In this document: piece after piece, positions 27,798-38,276 of the stretch
How the letters are laid out: every line of letters begins with the position of its first letter
How positions within the stretch are numbered: the first letter of the stretch is position 1
Source: Vibrio neptunius
GTDB lineage: Bacteria; Pseudomonadota; Gammaproteobacteria; Enterobacterales; Vibrionaceae
DNA: 64,000 nucleotides
NCBI RefSeq assembly: GCF_000967495.1
Contig: NZ_JXXU01000088.1
Location: 1 to 64,000, forward strand
Direction: 5' to 3'
The notes under the pieces: generated by a model
The model's input: the letters and a program-made list of their open reading frames with translations, nothing else
Databases searched by the model: none
Told to the model about the DNA's origin: nothing
Translations under genes and position numbers: made by a program

Positions 27798-29651
27798 ATG
27801 GATCAAAATCCGCAGTCACAGCTAAAACAACTTGTCATTAAAGGCAAGGAACAAGGCTATCTGACCTACGCAGAAGTAAATGACCACCTGCCAGCAGAAA
27901 TCGTAGATTCCGAGCAGGTCGAAGATATCATTCAGATGATTAACGACATGGGTATTAGAGTAGTAGAAACTGCTCCGGATGCTGATGATCTTGCACTGAA
28001 CGATGACGATACAATCACCGATGAAGACGCAGCTGAAGCAGCTGCTGCTGCGCTTTCAAGCGTAGAAAATGAAATCGGCCGCACCACTGACCCTGTGCGT
28101 ATGTACATGCGCGAAATGGGTACCGTAGAACTGCTGACTCGCGAAGGTGAGATCGATATTGCAAAGCGTATTGAAGATGGTATCAACCAAGTTCAAAACG
28201 CTGTTGCTGAGTATCCAGGAACTATCCCTTATATTCTTGAGCAGTTTGATAAGGTACAGGCGGAAGAACTTCGCCTAACCGACCTTATCACGGGCTTCGT
28301 CGATCCGGACGCAGATGAAACAACGGCACCAACGGCTACGCATATCGGTTCTGAACTTGCAGAAGCAGACCTTGAAGACGAAGATGCCGAGGAAGAAGAC
28401 GCAGAAGAGTCAGAAGACGATGAAGAAGAGGAAGATACAGGGATCGATCCTGAGCTTGCTCTAGAGAAGTTCACAGCTTTACGTAACACTTTCCAAAACT
28501 ACCAGCTTGCTTGTAACGAATATGGAAACGAGAGCCCGAAAGCGACACTTGCTCATGAAATGGTCATCGACGTCTTCAAAGAATTCCGTCTAACGCCTAA
28601 GCAGTTTGACTACCTTGTTGAAGAGCTGCGCACCTCAATGGAGCGTGTACGTACTCAAGAACGCCTGATCATGAAGGCATCTGTTGAGTATGGCAAGATG
28701 CCGAAGAAGTCTTTCATTACTCTTTTCACAGGCAACGAATCAAGCGAAGCGTGGCTGGATGAAATTTTATCTTCCGATAAGCCATATGCAGAAAAGATCC
28801 GTCGCAGTGAAGAAGATATTCGTCGTTCGATCTCAAAATTAAAGATCATCGAAGAAGAAACATCACTCACAGTTCAAAACATCAAGGACATCAGCCGTCG
28901 TATGTCTATCGGTGAAGCAAAAGCTCGCCGTGCGAAGAAAGAGATGGTTGAAGCAAACTTGCGTCTGGTTATTTCTATCGCGAAGAAATACACCAACCGT
29001 GGTCTACAGTTCTTGGACCTGATCCAAGAGGGTAACATCGGCCTAATGAAAGCCGTTGATAAATTTGAGTACAGACGTGGTTACAAGTTCTCGACTTACG
29101 CAACTTGGTGGATCCGTCAGGCAATTACTCGTTCGATTGCAGACCAAGCTCGTACTATCCGTATACCAGTGCACATGATCGAGACGATCAACAAGCTCAA
29201 CCGTATCTCTCGTCAAATGCTTCAGGAGATGGGTCGCGAGCCGTTGCCGGAAGAACTTGCAGAACGCATGCAAATGCCGGAAGACAAAATCCGTAAAGTT
29301 CTGAAGATTGCTAAAGAGCCAATCTCAATGGAAACACCAATCGGTGATGACGAAGATTCGCACTTAGGTGATTTCATCGAAGATACAACTCTTGAGCTAC
29401 CACTAGACTCTGCAACGTCAGGAAGTCTTAAAGTCGCTACTAAAGATGTTCTTGCAGGTTTAACACCTCGTGAAGCGAAAGTACTGCGTATGCGCTTTGG
29501 TATCGACATGAACACCGACCACACTCTTGAAGAGGTAGGTAAGCAGTTCGACGTTACTCGCGAGCGTATTCGTCAAATTGAAGCGAAGGCATTGCGTAAG
29601 CTACGCCATCCAAGCCGTTCAGAGACTCTACGCAGTTTCTTGGATGAATAA
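27798..29651 (+). CDS. rpoD: RNA polymerase primary sigma factor RpoD (sigma 70)
   Basis: Housekeeping sigma factor. The 617 residues comprise region 1.1, region 1.2 ([21 protein letters not shown]), the acidic non-conserved insert (about 185-215), region 2 with the -10-binding stretch [17 protein letters not shown], region 3, and region 4 with the [20 protein letters not shown] helix-turn-helix. All regions are intact, in contrast to rpoS in this window. It is the last gene of its operon, followed by a strong terminator. Confidence 0.98.
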   Translation: MDQNPQSQLKQLVIKGKEQGYLTYAEVNDHLPAEIVDSEQVEDIIQMINDMGIRVVETAPDADDLALNDDDTITDEDAAEAAAAALSSVENEIGRTTDPVRMYMREMGTVELLTREGEIDIAKRIEDGINQVQNAVAEYPGTIPYILEQFDKVQAEELRLTDLITGFVDPDADETTAPTATHIGSELAEADLEDEDAEEEDAEESEDDEEEEDTGIDPELALEKFTALRNTFQNYQLACNEYGNESPKATLAHEMVIDVFKEFRLTPKQFDYLVEELRTSMERVRTQERLIMKASVEYGKMPKKSFITLFTGNESSEAWLDEILSSDKPYAEKIRRSEEDIRRSISKLKIIEEETSLTVQNIKDISRRMSIGEAKARRAKKEMVEANLRLVISIAKKYTNRGLQFLDLIQEGNIGLMKAVDKFEYRRGYKFSTYATWWIRQAITRSIADQARTIRIPVHMIETINKLNRISRQMLQEMGREPLPEELAERMQMPEDKIRKVLKIAKEPISMETPIGDDEDSHLGDFIEDTTLELPLDSATSGSLKVATKDVLAGLTPREAKVLRMRFGIDMNTDHTLEEVGKQFDVTRERIRQIEAKALRKLRHPSRSETLRSFLDE

Positions 29652-29666
29652 CCCATCAATTTGATT

Positions 29667-29697
29667 AAAAGGCGAGCAAGTGCTCGCCTTTTTTATA
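29667..29697 (+). terminator. rpoD operon terminator
   Basis: AAAAGGCGAGCA-AG-TGCTCGCCTTTTTTA is a compact GC stem with a T6 tail, 16 bp after the rpoD stop. Confidence 0.95.
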
Positions 29698-29749
29698 TCT
29701 AAATGATTTAAGTGGATAAAAACTAAGCGCATTTACCCTATTAAGTGTC

Positions 29750-29778
29750 TAGACAGCCTAATCGGCTTCCCCTATAAT
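29750..29778 (+). promoter_or_regulatory. Promoter of tRNA-Ile2
   Basis: TAGACA (29750-29755), exactly 17 bp, then a perfect TATAAT (29773-29778). The tRNA begins 12 bases after the -10 box. Confidence 0.8.
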
Positions 29779-29790
29779 TCTTGTCCTAAC

Positions 29791-29866
29791 GGCCCCTTAG
29801 CTCAGTGGTTAGAGCAGTCGACTCATAATCGATTGGTCCGCAGTTCAAGTCTGCGAGGGGCCACCA
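29791..29866 (+). tRNA. ileX: tRNA-Ile2 (anticodon CAT, lysidine type)
   Basis: The 76-base gene folds as GGCCCCT acceptor, GCTC/GAGC D-arm, anticodon stem TCGA/TCGA with loop CTCATAA (CAT anticodon), CGCAG/CTGCG T-arm and encoded CCA. The acceptor and D-arm are the same as in E. coli ileX, whose C34 is converted to lysidine by TilS to read AUA. It should therefore not be annotated as a methionine tRNA. The location after rpoD matches E. coli ileX. Confidence 0.93.
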
Positions 29867-29888
29867 CTTTCGTTCGGTAAAGAACAAG

Positions 29889-29930
29889 AAAGGCCTGAGA
29901 GCGATTTCGCTTCTCAGGCCTTTTGCTTTT
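29889..29930 (+). terminator. tRNA-Ile2 terminator
   Basis: AAAGGCCTGAGAGCG pairs with CGCTTCTCAGGCCTTT (one mismatch) with a short ATTT loop, followed by TGCTTTT. Confidence 0.9.
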
Positions 29931-30217
29931 CTCACGACCGTATAGCAAAACCAAAACAGGTTTATGCTACTAGAATCAAGATTCCTATTTTGAACAACCT
30001 AACTTTAACCCAGTAACAGTTAACGCGTTCTAGTGGAGAGGCTGGTTAAAGAGGTAAATGGATCCCTCTTCGTTCAGTGCGCGCCTGTCTACTCTGATAA
30101 GCGTCATAGTGTGTGATCTCCATTTGGCTACAAAAACCATAAAAACATCACATGACGATGAGCGTCCCCTTCAGCATGATATTGTTTTCGTTGAGTGGCT
30201 GGGCGTTAAACAAACGC
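29931..30217. other. Gene-free spacer between tRNA-Ile2 and the porin gene
   Basis: About 287 bp with no convincing gene. Two short plus-strand open frames (30058-30282, 30152-30430) overlap the porin gene antisense and lack a ribosome binding site. At 30202-30218 an inverted repeat GGCGTT-AAACA-AACGCC overlaps the porin stop codon but has no T tail. Confidence 0.5.
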
Positions 30218-31339
30218 CTAGATACTCAGTTTTATGTTCCCTCGGATACCAAATACCCAAGCACTATCTACCTGAGAGTTGAAAGGAAGGCGACTAAGAT
30301 ATTGAGCATTGGGGGCTATCGATACAGGGCCAAAATTCATTTGATAATAAAGTTCAGAGTTGAACGTATCATCAAACGGAGCATTAGGTTGTGCCCAACC
30401 GACCGACAAACCAAGTGTTCCGGGGCCTAGCCCGAGATAGCCAGTTCCAGCAACAACAGAGGACTTATAGAGGGCTTCTGGCCCTTTTGCGACTCCGGCT
30501 CTAAAGAAAGGCACCCAACTGCCCATTTTGTAAATGGTCGACCAATTAGCCCCATAGTTCTCACTGGACTGCTCCTTAGGCCCGTCACTATGCCAAATCG
30601 TCAAGTGAGAGTTCTGCATATAAAATGCATCTTTACTAGGCACCCACCCAATTTCCAGCGACTTAAAATATTGGTTGTCGCGAAAAAAGTTTTCAACCCC
30701 ATCAAACGGCTCGGTAGAGTCTGCTTTCGCATCAGAGAAGCTTAAATAGCCATAAAAGTTTTCAGACATCATGTGCCGAACAGAAACCCCGAATGTCGAT
30801 TCATCAGGAATAGCAATAGAACCTGACCCCGTACTAAACTGGATGTTAGAAAAACCGGAATAGGGATTGCCAAGCGCGTAAGTGTCAATGTAGTCCGTAC
30901 TGTCTAAAAAGCCGGCCATCATTTCTGTATCTTGTGCATTAAATTCATGCTTCCAATATAGATTAGTTAGCCTTGAACCAATATCACTAAAAGCAGGCTG
31001 TATTAAACCAAAACCACCGATATTCCCCATAACAAACTGAGACGGAGCATCTTCGGTATAATCATGTTTATGGTCGACCCTCAACCTTAATGAACCTGTA
31101 TCTAGGTCAGTTTCATCTTGATAAGCCAACCAATCAATGGTTACCCTAGCGATACCAGCGGCCGCAGTACCCTCTTTTCCTGAAAGAGTTTCACTGGAAG
31201 TTAACCCAAATGCGTAATAGTCACCCGTCACACTCACTGTTTGTTGTTCAGAAGAATATACTTCACTGGCAGTCATTAATGCAGTTGCGGCTACAAGGGT
31301 CATCAGAAACTGCGATTTTGATAATAAATGTTCACTCAT
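30218..31339 (-). CDS. OprB-like carbohydrate-selective porin family protein
   Basis: The 373-residue protein has an N-terminal signal peptide (hydrophobic 10-28, probable cleavage near ASEVYSS-EQ). It then shows alternating aromatic and polar strands typical of an outer-membrane beta barrel. The segments LTNLYWKHEF, MMAGFLDSTDYIDTYALGNP and FGVSVRH recall the OprB family (glucose/carbohydrate porins). The usual terminal aromatic residue is absent: it ends NIKLSI. It stands alone between a tRNA and djlA, with no sugar transporter beside it, so the substrate is unknown. Confidence 0.65.
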   Translation of the reverse strand: MSEHLLSKSQFLMTLVAATALMTASEVYSSEQQTVSVTGDYYAFGLTSSETLSGKEGTAAAGIARVTIDWLAYQDETDLDTGSLRLRVDHKHDYTEDAPSQFVMGNIGGFGLIQPAFSDIGSRLTNLYWKHEFNAQDTEMMAGFLDSTDYIDTYALGNPYSGFSNIQFSTGSGSIAIPDESTFGVSVRHMMSENFYGYLSFSDAKADSTEPFDGVENFFRDNQYFKSLEIGWVPSKDAFYMQNSHLTIWHSDGPKEQSSENYGANWSTIYKMGSWVPFFRAGVAKGPEALYKSSVVAGTGYLGLGPGTLGLSVGWAQPNAPFDDTFNSELYYQMNFGPVSIAPNAQYLSRLPFNSQVDSAWVFGIRGNIKLSI

Positions 31340-31626
31340 TTCAATAGCTTCCTATGCTAGCTACTGAGTTGTACGACTTAGCTCAACCGTATTGTTTGAA
31401 TAAAAAGGAGGACCGTTTTGCATGTGTGCAAAAGGAGAGAACATTACAATCTCGAGACGCGCATAAGTCCCTTAATTAATACTTATTAATCATTCAGATT
31501 CATTAAAGTTTAATCGTGTCCGTGATACGAGCAGGCCAGTGTCCTATAAGAATTTACGAGAGCATATAGTCGATGAAGGCCTCAGGCAGGTCCAATTGTC
31601 ACATCACTGTTGATTGAACTATAGGA
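31340..31626. other. Gene-free region upstream of the porin gene
   Basis: About 290 bp of AT-rich DNA. Apart from the palindrome at 31416-31433 and the djlA terminator beyond 31626, I see no gene, RNA or clear promoter. The minus strand should hold the porin promoter and 5' UTR. Confidence 0.4.
31416..31433. promoter_or_regulatory. Operator-like palindrome upstream of the porin gene
   Basis: TTTTGCA-TGTG-TGCAAAA, seven perfect base pairs each side of a four-base centre, lies 77 bp upstream of the porin ATG. The geometry fits a dimeric regulator. It does not match the CRP consensus. Confidence 0.45.
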
Positions 31627-31627
31627 A

Positions 31628-31667
31628 GTAAAAAAGCCTGATGATAAAACACATCAGGCTATTTATT
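31628..31667 (-). terminator. djlA terminator
   Basis: AGCCTGATG pairs with CATCAGGCT (31635-31660), and on the minus strand it is followed by TTTTTTAC. It is placed 26 bp after the djlA stop. Confidence 0.9.
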
Positions 31668-31685
31668 TGCTCGTCTTAACTAGTT

Positions 31686-32537
31686 TTAGAAACCTTTGGT
31701 TTTTTTGATCAGGTCATAGGCACTTTGGATTTCTTGTGCCTTCTCTTTGGCTACATTCATCATTTCTGGCGGAAGACCTTTAGCCATCAGTTTATCTGGA
31801 TGATGTTCATTCATCAGTTTACGGTATGCACGTTTAAGTGTTTTCGTATCGGCATTGCTGTCAACACCTAAAAGCTTGTACGCATCACTAAGCTGATCGG
31901 CAGTAGTGGCTTGCTGCCCTCGTCCGTATTGATGAGAGTGACCATTATTTGAATGTCCTCCAAAACCGCCTTGCTGAAAGCGGAATGCCGCTTCCTGCAT
32001 GCGTAAGCGCTGCTCAAGTTGATCGGAAGAGAAACCCAACCCTTTCGCTACTTTATGTAGAACGCTGCGTTCACTAGGGTGAATATCTCCATCTGCGAAC
32101 GCTGCCGATATCTGCAATTCTAAGAAGAACTGCATCAGATCAAATCGCTCCCCAGCTGAAATTCGAACTCTCTCTAACACAGTTTCCAACGGAAAGTCGG
32201 CTTCTTTACCCTCACGAAATGCATTTTGTGCTGCTCGTCGCAGCTCACCATGCAAATTCATCCGTTCCATCATGGTGGTCGCTAACTGAATTTCTTCACG
32301 GGTAACTTGCCCTTTAGCTTTCGCTACATGCCCCATCACGGCGAAACCAGCTTTAAAAAATTCTTCTTGACGTTCAGTTTGGCTGGGGCCACCACCGAAG
32401 CCAGGGTTGAAACCAGCTTGGCGCAATCTGCGTGCTTTATCGAACTGATGACCTAAAAAAAGGCCGAATATCGCACCAAACGGTCCTCCCATTAGGAAAC
32501 CAAAAAAAGTGCCAAGTATTTTGCCGAAAATATGCAT
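31686..32537 (-). CDS. djlA: Co-chaperone DjlA (membrane-anchored DnaJ-like protein)
   Basis: The 283 residues show an N-terminal membrane anchor rich in glycine (IFGKILGTFFGFLMGGPFG), a TerB-like helical domain (about 55-185), a Gly/His/Gln-rich linker, and a C-terminal J domain with the HPD motif in NEHHPDKLMAKG. It stimulates DnaK ATPase and in E. coli affects capsule signalling. It is divergent from lptD, as in E. coli. Confidence 0.94.
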   Translation of the reverse strand: MHIFGKILGTFFGFLMGGPFGAIFGLFLGHQFDKARRLRQAGFNPGFGGGPSQTERQEEFFKAGFAVMGHVAKAKGQVTREEIQLATTMMERMNLHGELRRAAQNAFREGKEADFPLETVLERVRISAGERFDLMQFFLELQISAAFADGDIHPSERSVLHKVAKGLGFSSDQLEQRLRMQEAAFRFQQGGFGGHSNNGHSHQYGRGQQATTADQLSDAYKLLGVDSNADTKTLKRAYRKLMNEHHPDKLMAKGLPPEMMNVAKEKAQEIQSAYDLIKKTKGF

Positions 32538-32555
32538 TATGTGTTCTCAATCTCT

Positions 32556-32582
32556 GAATTTTTTCTTCATAAAGCGGTCTGA
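32556..32582 (+). promoter_or_regulatory. Candidate sigma-E type promoter of lptD-surA
   Basis: GAATTT (32556-32561), a 16-bp spacer, then TCTGA (32578-32582). The sigma-E consensus is GAACTT, about 16 bp, TCTRA. In E. coli lptD is sigma-E controlled, so the match is meaningful, though the -35 has one mismatch. Confidence 0.4.
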
Positions 32583-32686
32583 TAGTGCCGTAAGCTATAA
32601 ATTCCTTTATTATAGGGACCGTTTTATTTTACATTCGGTCACCTACTTCACCGGATATATCAAGTTAAACAGGATAGTAAAACTCG

Positions 32687-35056
32687 ATGTCACGTTTTCC
32701 TCGCACCTTGTTAGCCACTTCAATTAGTGCCGCTTTTCTTATGCCTCAGGCTCAGGCTGAAGACATCCCTCTGGACACGTCACAAGAAATGCCGTTCATT
32801 GGCGAATGCCAAACATTAGACCTTATTGATCAATGCTTGGTCAATGAAGAGGAGCCTGAAAACGCAAAACAACTGCCAATTAACGTTGAAGCCGACAGCT
32901 TAGAAGCGATCAATGGTGATAAATCGACCTACAGTGGTAACGTAACCGTTGTACAAGGCAAAAAACGCATGAAAGCGGACAATGTCACTCTTCATCAACA
33001 AGATAATATTGTCGTCGCTGAGGGTAACGTGACATTCAGCGATGGCGAGTTAAAAACGATCTCAGACAAAGCCGTAAATCATCTGAATACTGAACAAGTG
33101 ACATTAGAGAATACCAACTATAAATTCTTGTGTGAGCCTGGTCGCGGTGAAGCTGTCTATGTATCCAAAACAGGCAAAGCTGTCTATGAGATAGAGGATG
33201 GCACGATCACTTCTTGTCCAGAAGGTGACAAATCTTGGCGAATGAAGGCTTCGAGCATCGATATCGATCAAAACGAAGAGGAAGCCACCTTCTATAACCC
33301 TCGGTTTGAAATACTAAACGTCCCTGTTTTTTACCTACCATTTCTGACCGTCCCCATTGGTGATACGCGTAAAACTGGTTTCTTATATCCAACCGTTTCC
33401 TACGGTTCTAGTGATGGCTTTGAAATGCAGGTGCCGATTTACTGGAACTTGGCACCAAACTACGACTTAGAGACCACTCTAAAGTATATGCAGGAGCGAG
33501 GCACCCAGCTCAACAGCGAATTTAGATACCTCTCAGACCTCGGCTATAGTACGCTCAAATCTGAGTATTTACCTGATGATCAAAAGTACCCAGAGCAAGG
33601 TGACCGTTGGGGATTTCAGTGGCAACACAGCGGTATTTTCCAAGAGAATTGGAAATTTGAAATTGATTACTCGAAAGTCAGTGATATTAGCTATTTTTCC
33701 AATATTGACTCAAGCCTAGGCAATCAATCCGATGGTCAGCTTCTACAAGAAGCCAGAGCTACTTATCGTTCTTTAACATGGGATGCCGCCGTTTTAACTA
33801 GAGATTTTCAAGTATTAACCACCAGCAGTAACACGCCATACCGACTGTTACCTCAAGTCGAGTTTAACTATTATTCTCCGGAGTTAATGCGCTATCTCGA
33901 TTTCGATGTGATCAGCCATGTGTCTCAATTTGATACTGATGACCCCGCTAAACCGTCTGCAACGCGAGTGCATGTTGAGCCTGGTATAAAAATACCTGTT
34001 GGCACTACTTGGGGAACTTGGACCACAGAAGCTCGAGTTTTAGGGACCTACTATCAGCAAGATTTAGGGGGACTCAACCTGAGTGATTTTAGTAGCCAAG
34101 GCTACAACTTAAAAGAGTCAACCTCACGAGTCATTCCAGAGTTTCGGACCCATGCAGGTGTCGTTTTAGAGAGAGATACCGTTCTGTTCGATAGCTACAC
34201 TCAAACATTGGAACCTCAGATCCAATATTTGTATGTGCCTGAAGAAGATCAAAGTGAAATTTATCTCTATGATACGACGCTCCTTCAAACCGATTACTAT
34301 GGTTTGTTCCGCAGCCGTAAGTACAGTGGCGTAGACAGAATTGCCGCAGCTAACCAGTTTAGTTATGGCGCTTCCACTCGCTTTTTTGATGAACAATATA
34401 AAGAACGCCTGAATATCTCATTCGGACAAATCTTCTACTTGGACAAAGATACTAAAAATTCCAATATCTCCAATCAAGATAACAAATCCGATTACTCTGC
34501 ATGGGCGGTCGAAATGGACTTCAACTATGACGACTACCTCTTCTATCATGGTGGTATCCAATATGATATCGACACCAGTGAAGTTCAGCTCGGTAATAGC
34601 ACACTTGAGTATCGATTCTCCGGAGGATTCATTCAAGGTAACTATCGCTACGTTACACGTAGTTATCTTGACAGTACCGTAGGAGACAGCCTGCCTCTAG
34701 ATAGCCTAACCAAAGATGGCATTTCTCAGGCAGGCTTAATTGCGGGTTACCAGCTAACCAGAAAGTGGTATGCAAGTGCCCAATATTTCTACGACCTAAC
34801 AACCGAAGAAGATTTGGAATGGCTAACCAACCTAAGTTACAGATCAGATTGCTGGTATATTGGCTTCTCGTACAGTAATCAACTGCGCAGTGGTTTACTG
34901 TCTGATCCCGTACAGCCTATATATGAAAACAACTTCAGCTTTAATTTCGGTATTATTGGATTCGGCACTTCTATCGGCTCTGACTCCGGCGTGACAGGAT
35001 CTGATACGGCTAATAGCTCTTTAGGTTACGGTCGCCCGTTCTTCTTAAACAACTAA
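32687..35056 (+). CDS. lptD: LPS-assembly outer-membrane protein LptD
   Basis: Inserts LPS into the outer leaflet with LptE. The 789 residues have a signal peptide (to about 24, AQA-ED), an N-terminal LptA-like jellyroll (about 60-180) and a large C-terminal beta barrel. Cysteines are C41, C50, C149, C177 and a single C722 in SDCWYIGF, whereas E. coli has an adjacent C-terminal pair, so the disulfide plan differs. It is followed by surA, its own chaperone. Confidence 0.95.
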   Translation: MSRFPRTLLATSISAAFLMPQAQAEDIPLDTSQEMPFIGECQTLDLIDQCLVNEEEPENAKQLPINVEADSLEAINGDKSTYSGNVTVVQGKKRMKADNVTLHQQDNIVVAEGNVTFSDGELKTISDKAVNHLNTEQVTLENTNYKFLCEPGRGEAVYVSKTGKAVYEIEDGTITSCPEGDKSWRMKASSIDIDQNEEEATFYNPRFEILNVPVFYLPFLTVPIGDTRKTGFLYPTVSYGSSDGFEMQVPIYWNLAPNYDLETTLKYMQERGTQLNSEFRYLSDLGYSTLKSEYLPDDQKYPEQGDRWGFQWQHSGIFQENWKFEIDYSKVSDISYFSNIDSSLGNQSDGQLLQEARATYRSLTWDAAVLTRDFQVLTTSSNTPYRLLPQVEFNYYSPELMRYLDFDVISHVSQFDTDDPAKPSATRVHVEPGIKIPVGTTWGTWTTEARVLGTYYQQDLGGLNLSDFSSQGYNLKESTSRVIPEFRTHAGVVLERDTVLFDSYTQTLEPQIQYLYVPEEDQSEIYLYDTTLLQTDYYGLFRSRKYSGVDRIAAANQFSYGASTRFFDEQYKERLNISFGQIFYLDKDTKNSNISNQDNKSDYSAWAVEMDFNYDDYLFYHGGIQYDIDTSEVQLGNSTLEYRFSGGFIQGNYRYVTRSYLDSTVGDSLPLDSLTKDGISQAGLIAGYQLTRKWYASAQYFYDLTTEEDLEWLTNLSYRSDCWYIGFSYSNQLRSGLLSDPVQPIYENNFSFNFGIIGFGTSIGSDSGVTGSDTANSSLGYGRPFFLNN

Positions 35057-35108
35057 TTTGAAAGCCTGTGGTCTAAATTCGCAGGCTCATTCTTTTAACA
35101 GGAAATTT

Positions 35109-36404
35109 ATGAAACTTTGGAAGCAAACCATATTTGGGCTAATTGCAGCCAGCCAGTTTTCTTTTGTACAAGCAGAGCCTGTCGAACTGGACAAAGTCGC
35201 GGTGATTGTAAATGGCGGCGTAGTATTGCAAAGTGATATAGAGACTTCTCTCAAAACTATTCGCGCGAATGCTAAACAAAACCAACAATCGCTACCTGCT
35301 GACGCGACTCTGCGTGAACAAGTCACAGAAAAGCTAATAGTAGATACCATCCAGCAGCAGGAAGCGCAACGTATTGGCGTTCTTATCGATGACAACCGCC
35401 TAAATGAAGCGATCGAAGAAATTGCAGAGAACAACAATCAGACGCTTGAGCAACTCACTAATTCTATAGCAAAAGAAGGATTGAGCTACGCGCAGTTCCG
35501 TGAACAGGTGCGCAAAGAAATTGCTGCTAGTGAAGCTCGAAACGCATTAGTTCGCCGTCGAATTAACATTTTGCCAGCTGAAGTTGATAACCTAGCAAAC
35601 ATGTTGGCTAAAGAAACCAACGCAACAGTGCAATACAAAATTGGCCATATCCAACTTCGTGTGAATGATGGTGATGATAAGGCAGCAATTGAAGAGAAAG
35701 CCAATCAAATCGTCAAGGAGCTTAATCAAGGTGCTGATTTCAGCACTTTGGCATATACCTATTCAAAAGGTCCAAAAGCACTACAAGGTGGTGATTGGGG
35801 CTGGATGCGCAAAGAAGAAATGCCTACTATCTTTGCAGACCAAATCAACCTAGAGAACAAAGGCAGTGTTATCGGTCCATTTCGCAGCGGTGTCGGTTTC
35901 CACATTCTAAAAATCGAGGATGTGAAAGGCCTAGAAACCGTTGCTGTAACAGAGATCAATGCACGACATATTCTGATTAAACCTACAGTAATCCTCAGCG
36001 ATGAAGGGGTGCAAAAAGAGTTACGCGATATCACGCGCCGTATTCAGTTGGGCGAAGCAACTTTTGGTGAAATGGCTCAGCAATATAGCCAAGACCCGGG
36101 CTCAGCAGCACAACAAGGTGAATTGGGTTTCCAAACTTCAGACCTCTACGTTCCTGAATTCAAACATCAAATTGACACTCTTCCCGTTGGCCAAATAAGC
36201 GAACCATTTAAAACCGTGCATGGTTGGCATATTGTCGAAGTGATGGAACGCCGTGAGGTTGACCGCACAGATTCAGCGCTCAAGAATAAAGCCTATCGCA
36301 TTATCTTTAATCGTAAATTTAATGAAGAAGCTAGTGCTTGGCTGCAAGAAATCAGGGCAAGTGCTTTCGTAGAAGTCGTCAAGGAAGGACAAGATGACAA
36401 TTAA
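35109..36404 (+). CDS. surA: Periplasmic chaperone / peptidyl-prolyl isomerase SurA
   Basis: Chaperones outer-membrane proteins, LptD among them. I chose the ATG at 35109 ([17 protein letters not shown] signal peptide, CAGGAAA upstream, 431 residues); the in-frame start at 35058 would precede the signal with 17 odd residues. It has a SurA N domain and two parvulin domains (starting near IGHIQLRV and ARHILIKP). The end overlaps pdxA by 11 bp. Confidence 0.95.
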   Translation: MKLWKQTIFGLIAASQFSFVQAEPVELDKVAVIVNGGVVLQSDIETSLKTIRANAKQNQQSLPADATLREQVTEKLIVDTIQQQEAQRIGVLIDDNRLNEAIEEIAENNNQTLEQLTNSIAKEGLSYAQFREQVRKEIAASEARNALVRRRINILPAEVDNLANMLAKETNATVQYKIGHIQLRVNDGDDKAAIEEKANQIVKELNQGADFSTLAYTYSKGPKALQGGDWGWMRKEEMPTIFADQINLENKGSVIGPFRSGVGFHILKIEDVKGLETVAVTEINARHILIKPTVILSDEGVQKELRDITRRIQLGEATFGEMAQQYSQDPGSAAQQGELGFQTSDLYVPEFKHQIDTLPVGQISEPFKTVHGWHIVEVMERREVDRTDSALKNKAYRIIFNRKFNEEASAWLQEIRASAFVEVVKEGQDDN

Positions 36405-37386
36405 GCGTATTGTGGTCACCGCAGGGGAGCCCGCAGGAATCGGACCTGATTTAGTTTTAGCCCTTTCGAAACAAAGCTGGCCGCATCAAATAGTGGTCAG
36501 TGCCGATAAGGATTTGCTTGAGCAACGCGCTAAACAACTCGATATCAACGTACAACTTATTGATTATGATGCTGAGGCGCTTCCTATCCCTCAGCAAGCA
36601 GGCTCGTTGATTATCGATCATATTGCGCTTAATGTTCCTGCGATTTCGGGTCAGCTCGATGAGAAAAATGGCCACTATGTATTAGAAACACTAGAAAGAG
36701 CCGCTTTGGGCTGTATGAATGGTGAGTTTGATGCTATTGTCACTGGTCCTGTACACAAAGGCGTAATTAATCGAGCTGGCGTCGCGTTTAGTGGCCATAC
36801 TGAGTTCTTTGCTGATAAATCAAACACACCACTGGTGGTGATGATGCTGGCCACAGAGGGACTCAGAGTTGCCTTGGTGACAACTCATATTCCATTGGCT
36901 TACGTTTCTAAAGCGGTAACCGAAGATAGACTGAAGAAAATAGTACGTATTCTCCATCAGGATTTGGTTGAGAAGTTTGCTATTTCATCACCTAAAATAT
37001 ACGTCTGTGGATTGAATCCACATGCAGGAGAGGATGGCTGTCTGGGTAGAGAAGAGATTGACACCATCACACCAACGTTGAACAAGCTGCGCCAGGAAGA
37101 CGGTATTGACCTTGTCGGTCCATTACCTGCTGATACGATTTTTAACGAAAAGTATCTGAACGAGGCGGATGCCGTACTAGGCATGTACCACGATCAGGTT
37201 CTTCCGGTGCTAAAATACAAAGGTTTCGGACGTTCAGTGAACATTACTCTGGGCCTCCCATTTATCAGGACATCCGTGGATCACGGTACGGCATTAGACC
37301 TTGCAGGGACAGGTGATGCAGACACAGGAAGTTTTACAACGGCACTCGCTCATGCTATTGAGCTTGTCGACAAGAAAACCAGTTAA
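36394..37386 (+). CDS. pdxA: 4-hydroxythreonine-4-phosphate dehydrogenase PdxA
   Basis: NAD-dependent enzyme of pyridoxal phosphate synthesis. The 330 residues include [13 protein letters not shown] at the start, the zinc-binding His in [16 protein letters not shown] and the [11 protein letters not shown] motif. It begins inside the surA end, so the two are coupled. Confidence 0.96.
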   Translation: MTIKRIVVTAGEPAGIGPDLVLALSKQSWPHQIVVSADKDLLEQRAKQLDINVQLIDYDAEALPIPQQAGSLIIDHIALNVPAISGQLDEKNGHYVLETLERAALGCMNGEFDAIVTGPVHKGVINRAGVAFSGHTEFFADKSNTPLVVMMLATEGLRVALVTTHIPLAYVSKAVTEDRLKKIVRILHQDLVEKFAISSPKIYVCGLNPHAGEDGCLGREEIDTITPTLNKLRQEDGIDLVGPLPADTIFNEKYLNEADAVLGMYHDQVLPVLKYKGFGRSVNITLGLPFIRTSVDHGTALDLAGTGDADTGSFTTALAHAIELVDKKTS

Positions 37387-37398
37387 CTTGAGAACACT

Positions 37399-38205
37399 AT
37401 GAGAAATGATGTCCATTTAGGACACAAAGCACGTAAGCGCTTTGGTCAAAACTTCTTGAACGACCCATACATTATTGATGGGATTGTCTCTGCCATCAAT
37501 CCTAAGCCAGGTCAAAACTTGGTTGAGATCGGTCCTGGTCTAGGCGCGATTACTGAGCCTGTAGGTCGAGAAGTCGATAAGTTTACTGTCATTGAACTTG
37601 ACCGAGATCTCGCGGAACGTTTAAGGACTCATCCTGAACTTTCAGATAAACTGACCATTCATGAAGGCGACGCCATGCGTTTTGACTTCACACAATTGGT
37701 TAAGCCTAACAATAGATTACGCATCTTTGGCAATCTACCATACAACATCTCTACACCTTTGATGTTTCACCTCTTTGAATACCATAAAGATATTCAAGAC
37801 ATGCACTTTATGCTGCAAAAAGAGGTGGTGAATCGTTTAGCCGCAGGTCCTGGCACTAAGGCTTACGGCCGTCTAACGGTAATGGCGCAATACTACTGTA
37901 AAGTGGTTCCGGTGCTAGAAGTGCCCCCAACAGCATTCGTTCCACCACCAAAAGTTGATTCAGCCGTTGTTCGCCTCGTCCCATATGAGACTCTGCCATA
38001 CCCAGCGACCAGCCTGAATTGGTTAGATCGCGTTTGTCGTGAAGGCTTCAACCAAAGACGCAAAACCGTTCGCAACTGTTTTAAGTCTCTGGTCGATGCT
38101 GAAACGCTGGAGCAGTTGGGTATTAACCCTGGTATGCGTCCTGAGAATCTGACTTTGGAACAGTTCGTTGATTTAGCTAACTGGTTAGACGCAAATCACA
38201 AATAA
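37399..38205 (+). CDS. ksgA: 16S rRNA dimethyladenosine transferase KsgA (RsmA)
   Basis: Dimethylates A1518/A1519 of 16S rRNA; loss gives kasugamycin resistance. The 268 residues show [22 protein letters not shown] (AdoMet motif I), the catalytic [10 protein letters not shown] (NLPY) and the [10 protein letters not shown] tail. It is followed by a strong hairpin that separates it from apaGH. Confidence 0.97.
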   Translation: MRNDVHLGHKARKRFGQNFLNDPYIIDGIVSAINPKPGQNLVEIGPGLGAITEPVGREVDKFTVIELDRDLAERLRTHPELSDKLTIHEGDAMRFDFTQLVKPNNRLRIFGNLPYNISTPLMFHLFEYHKDIQDMHFMLQKEVVNRLAAGPGTKAYGRLTVMAQYYCKVVPVLEVPPTAFVPPPKVDSAVVRLVPYETLPYPATSLNWLDRVCREGFNQRRKTVRNCFKSLVDAETLEQLGINPGMRPENLTLEQFVDLANWLDANHK

Positions 38206-38214
38206 TCTTCATAT

Positions 38215-38255
38215 AATTAGAGTTGTAACCTGTTGGTCTACAACTCTAATTTTTT
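38215..38255 (+). terminator. Terminator between ksgA and apaG
   Basis: AATTAGAGTTGTA pairs perfectly with TACAACTCTAATT (13 bp, 11-base loop), running directly into TTTTT. It is a textbook intrinsic terminator 9 bp after the ksgA stop. Confidence 0.9.
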
Positions 38256-38276
38256 GACTTGCACGCAGGAGTCTAC

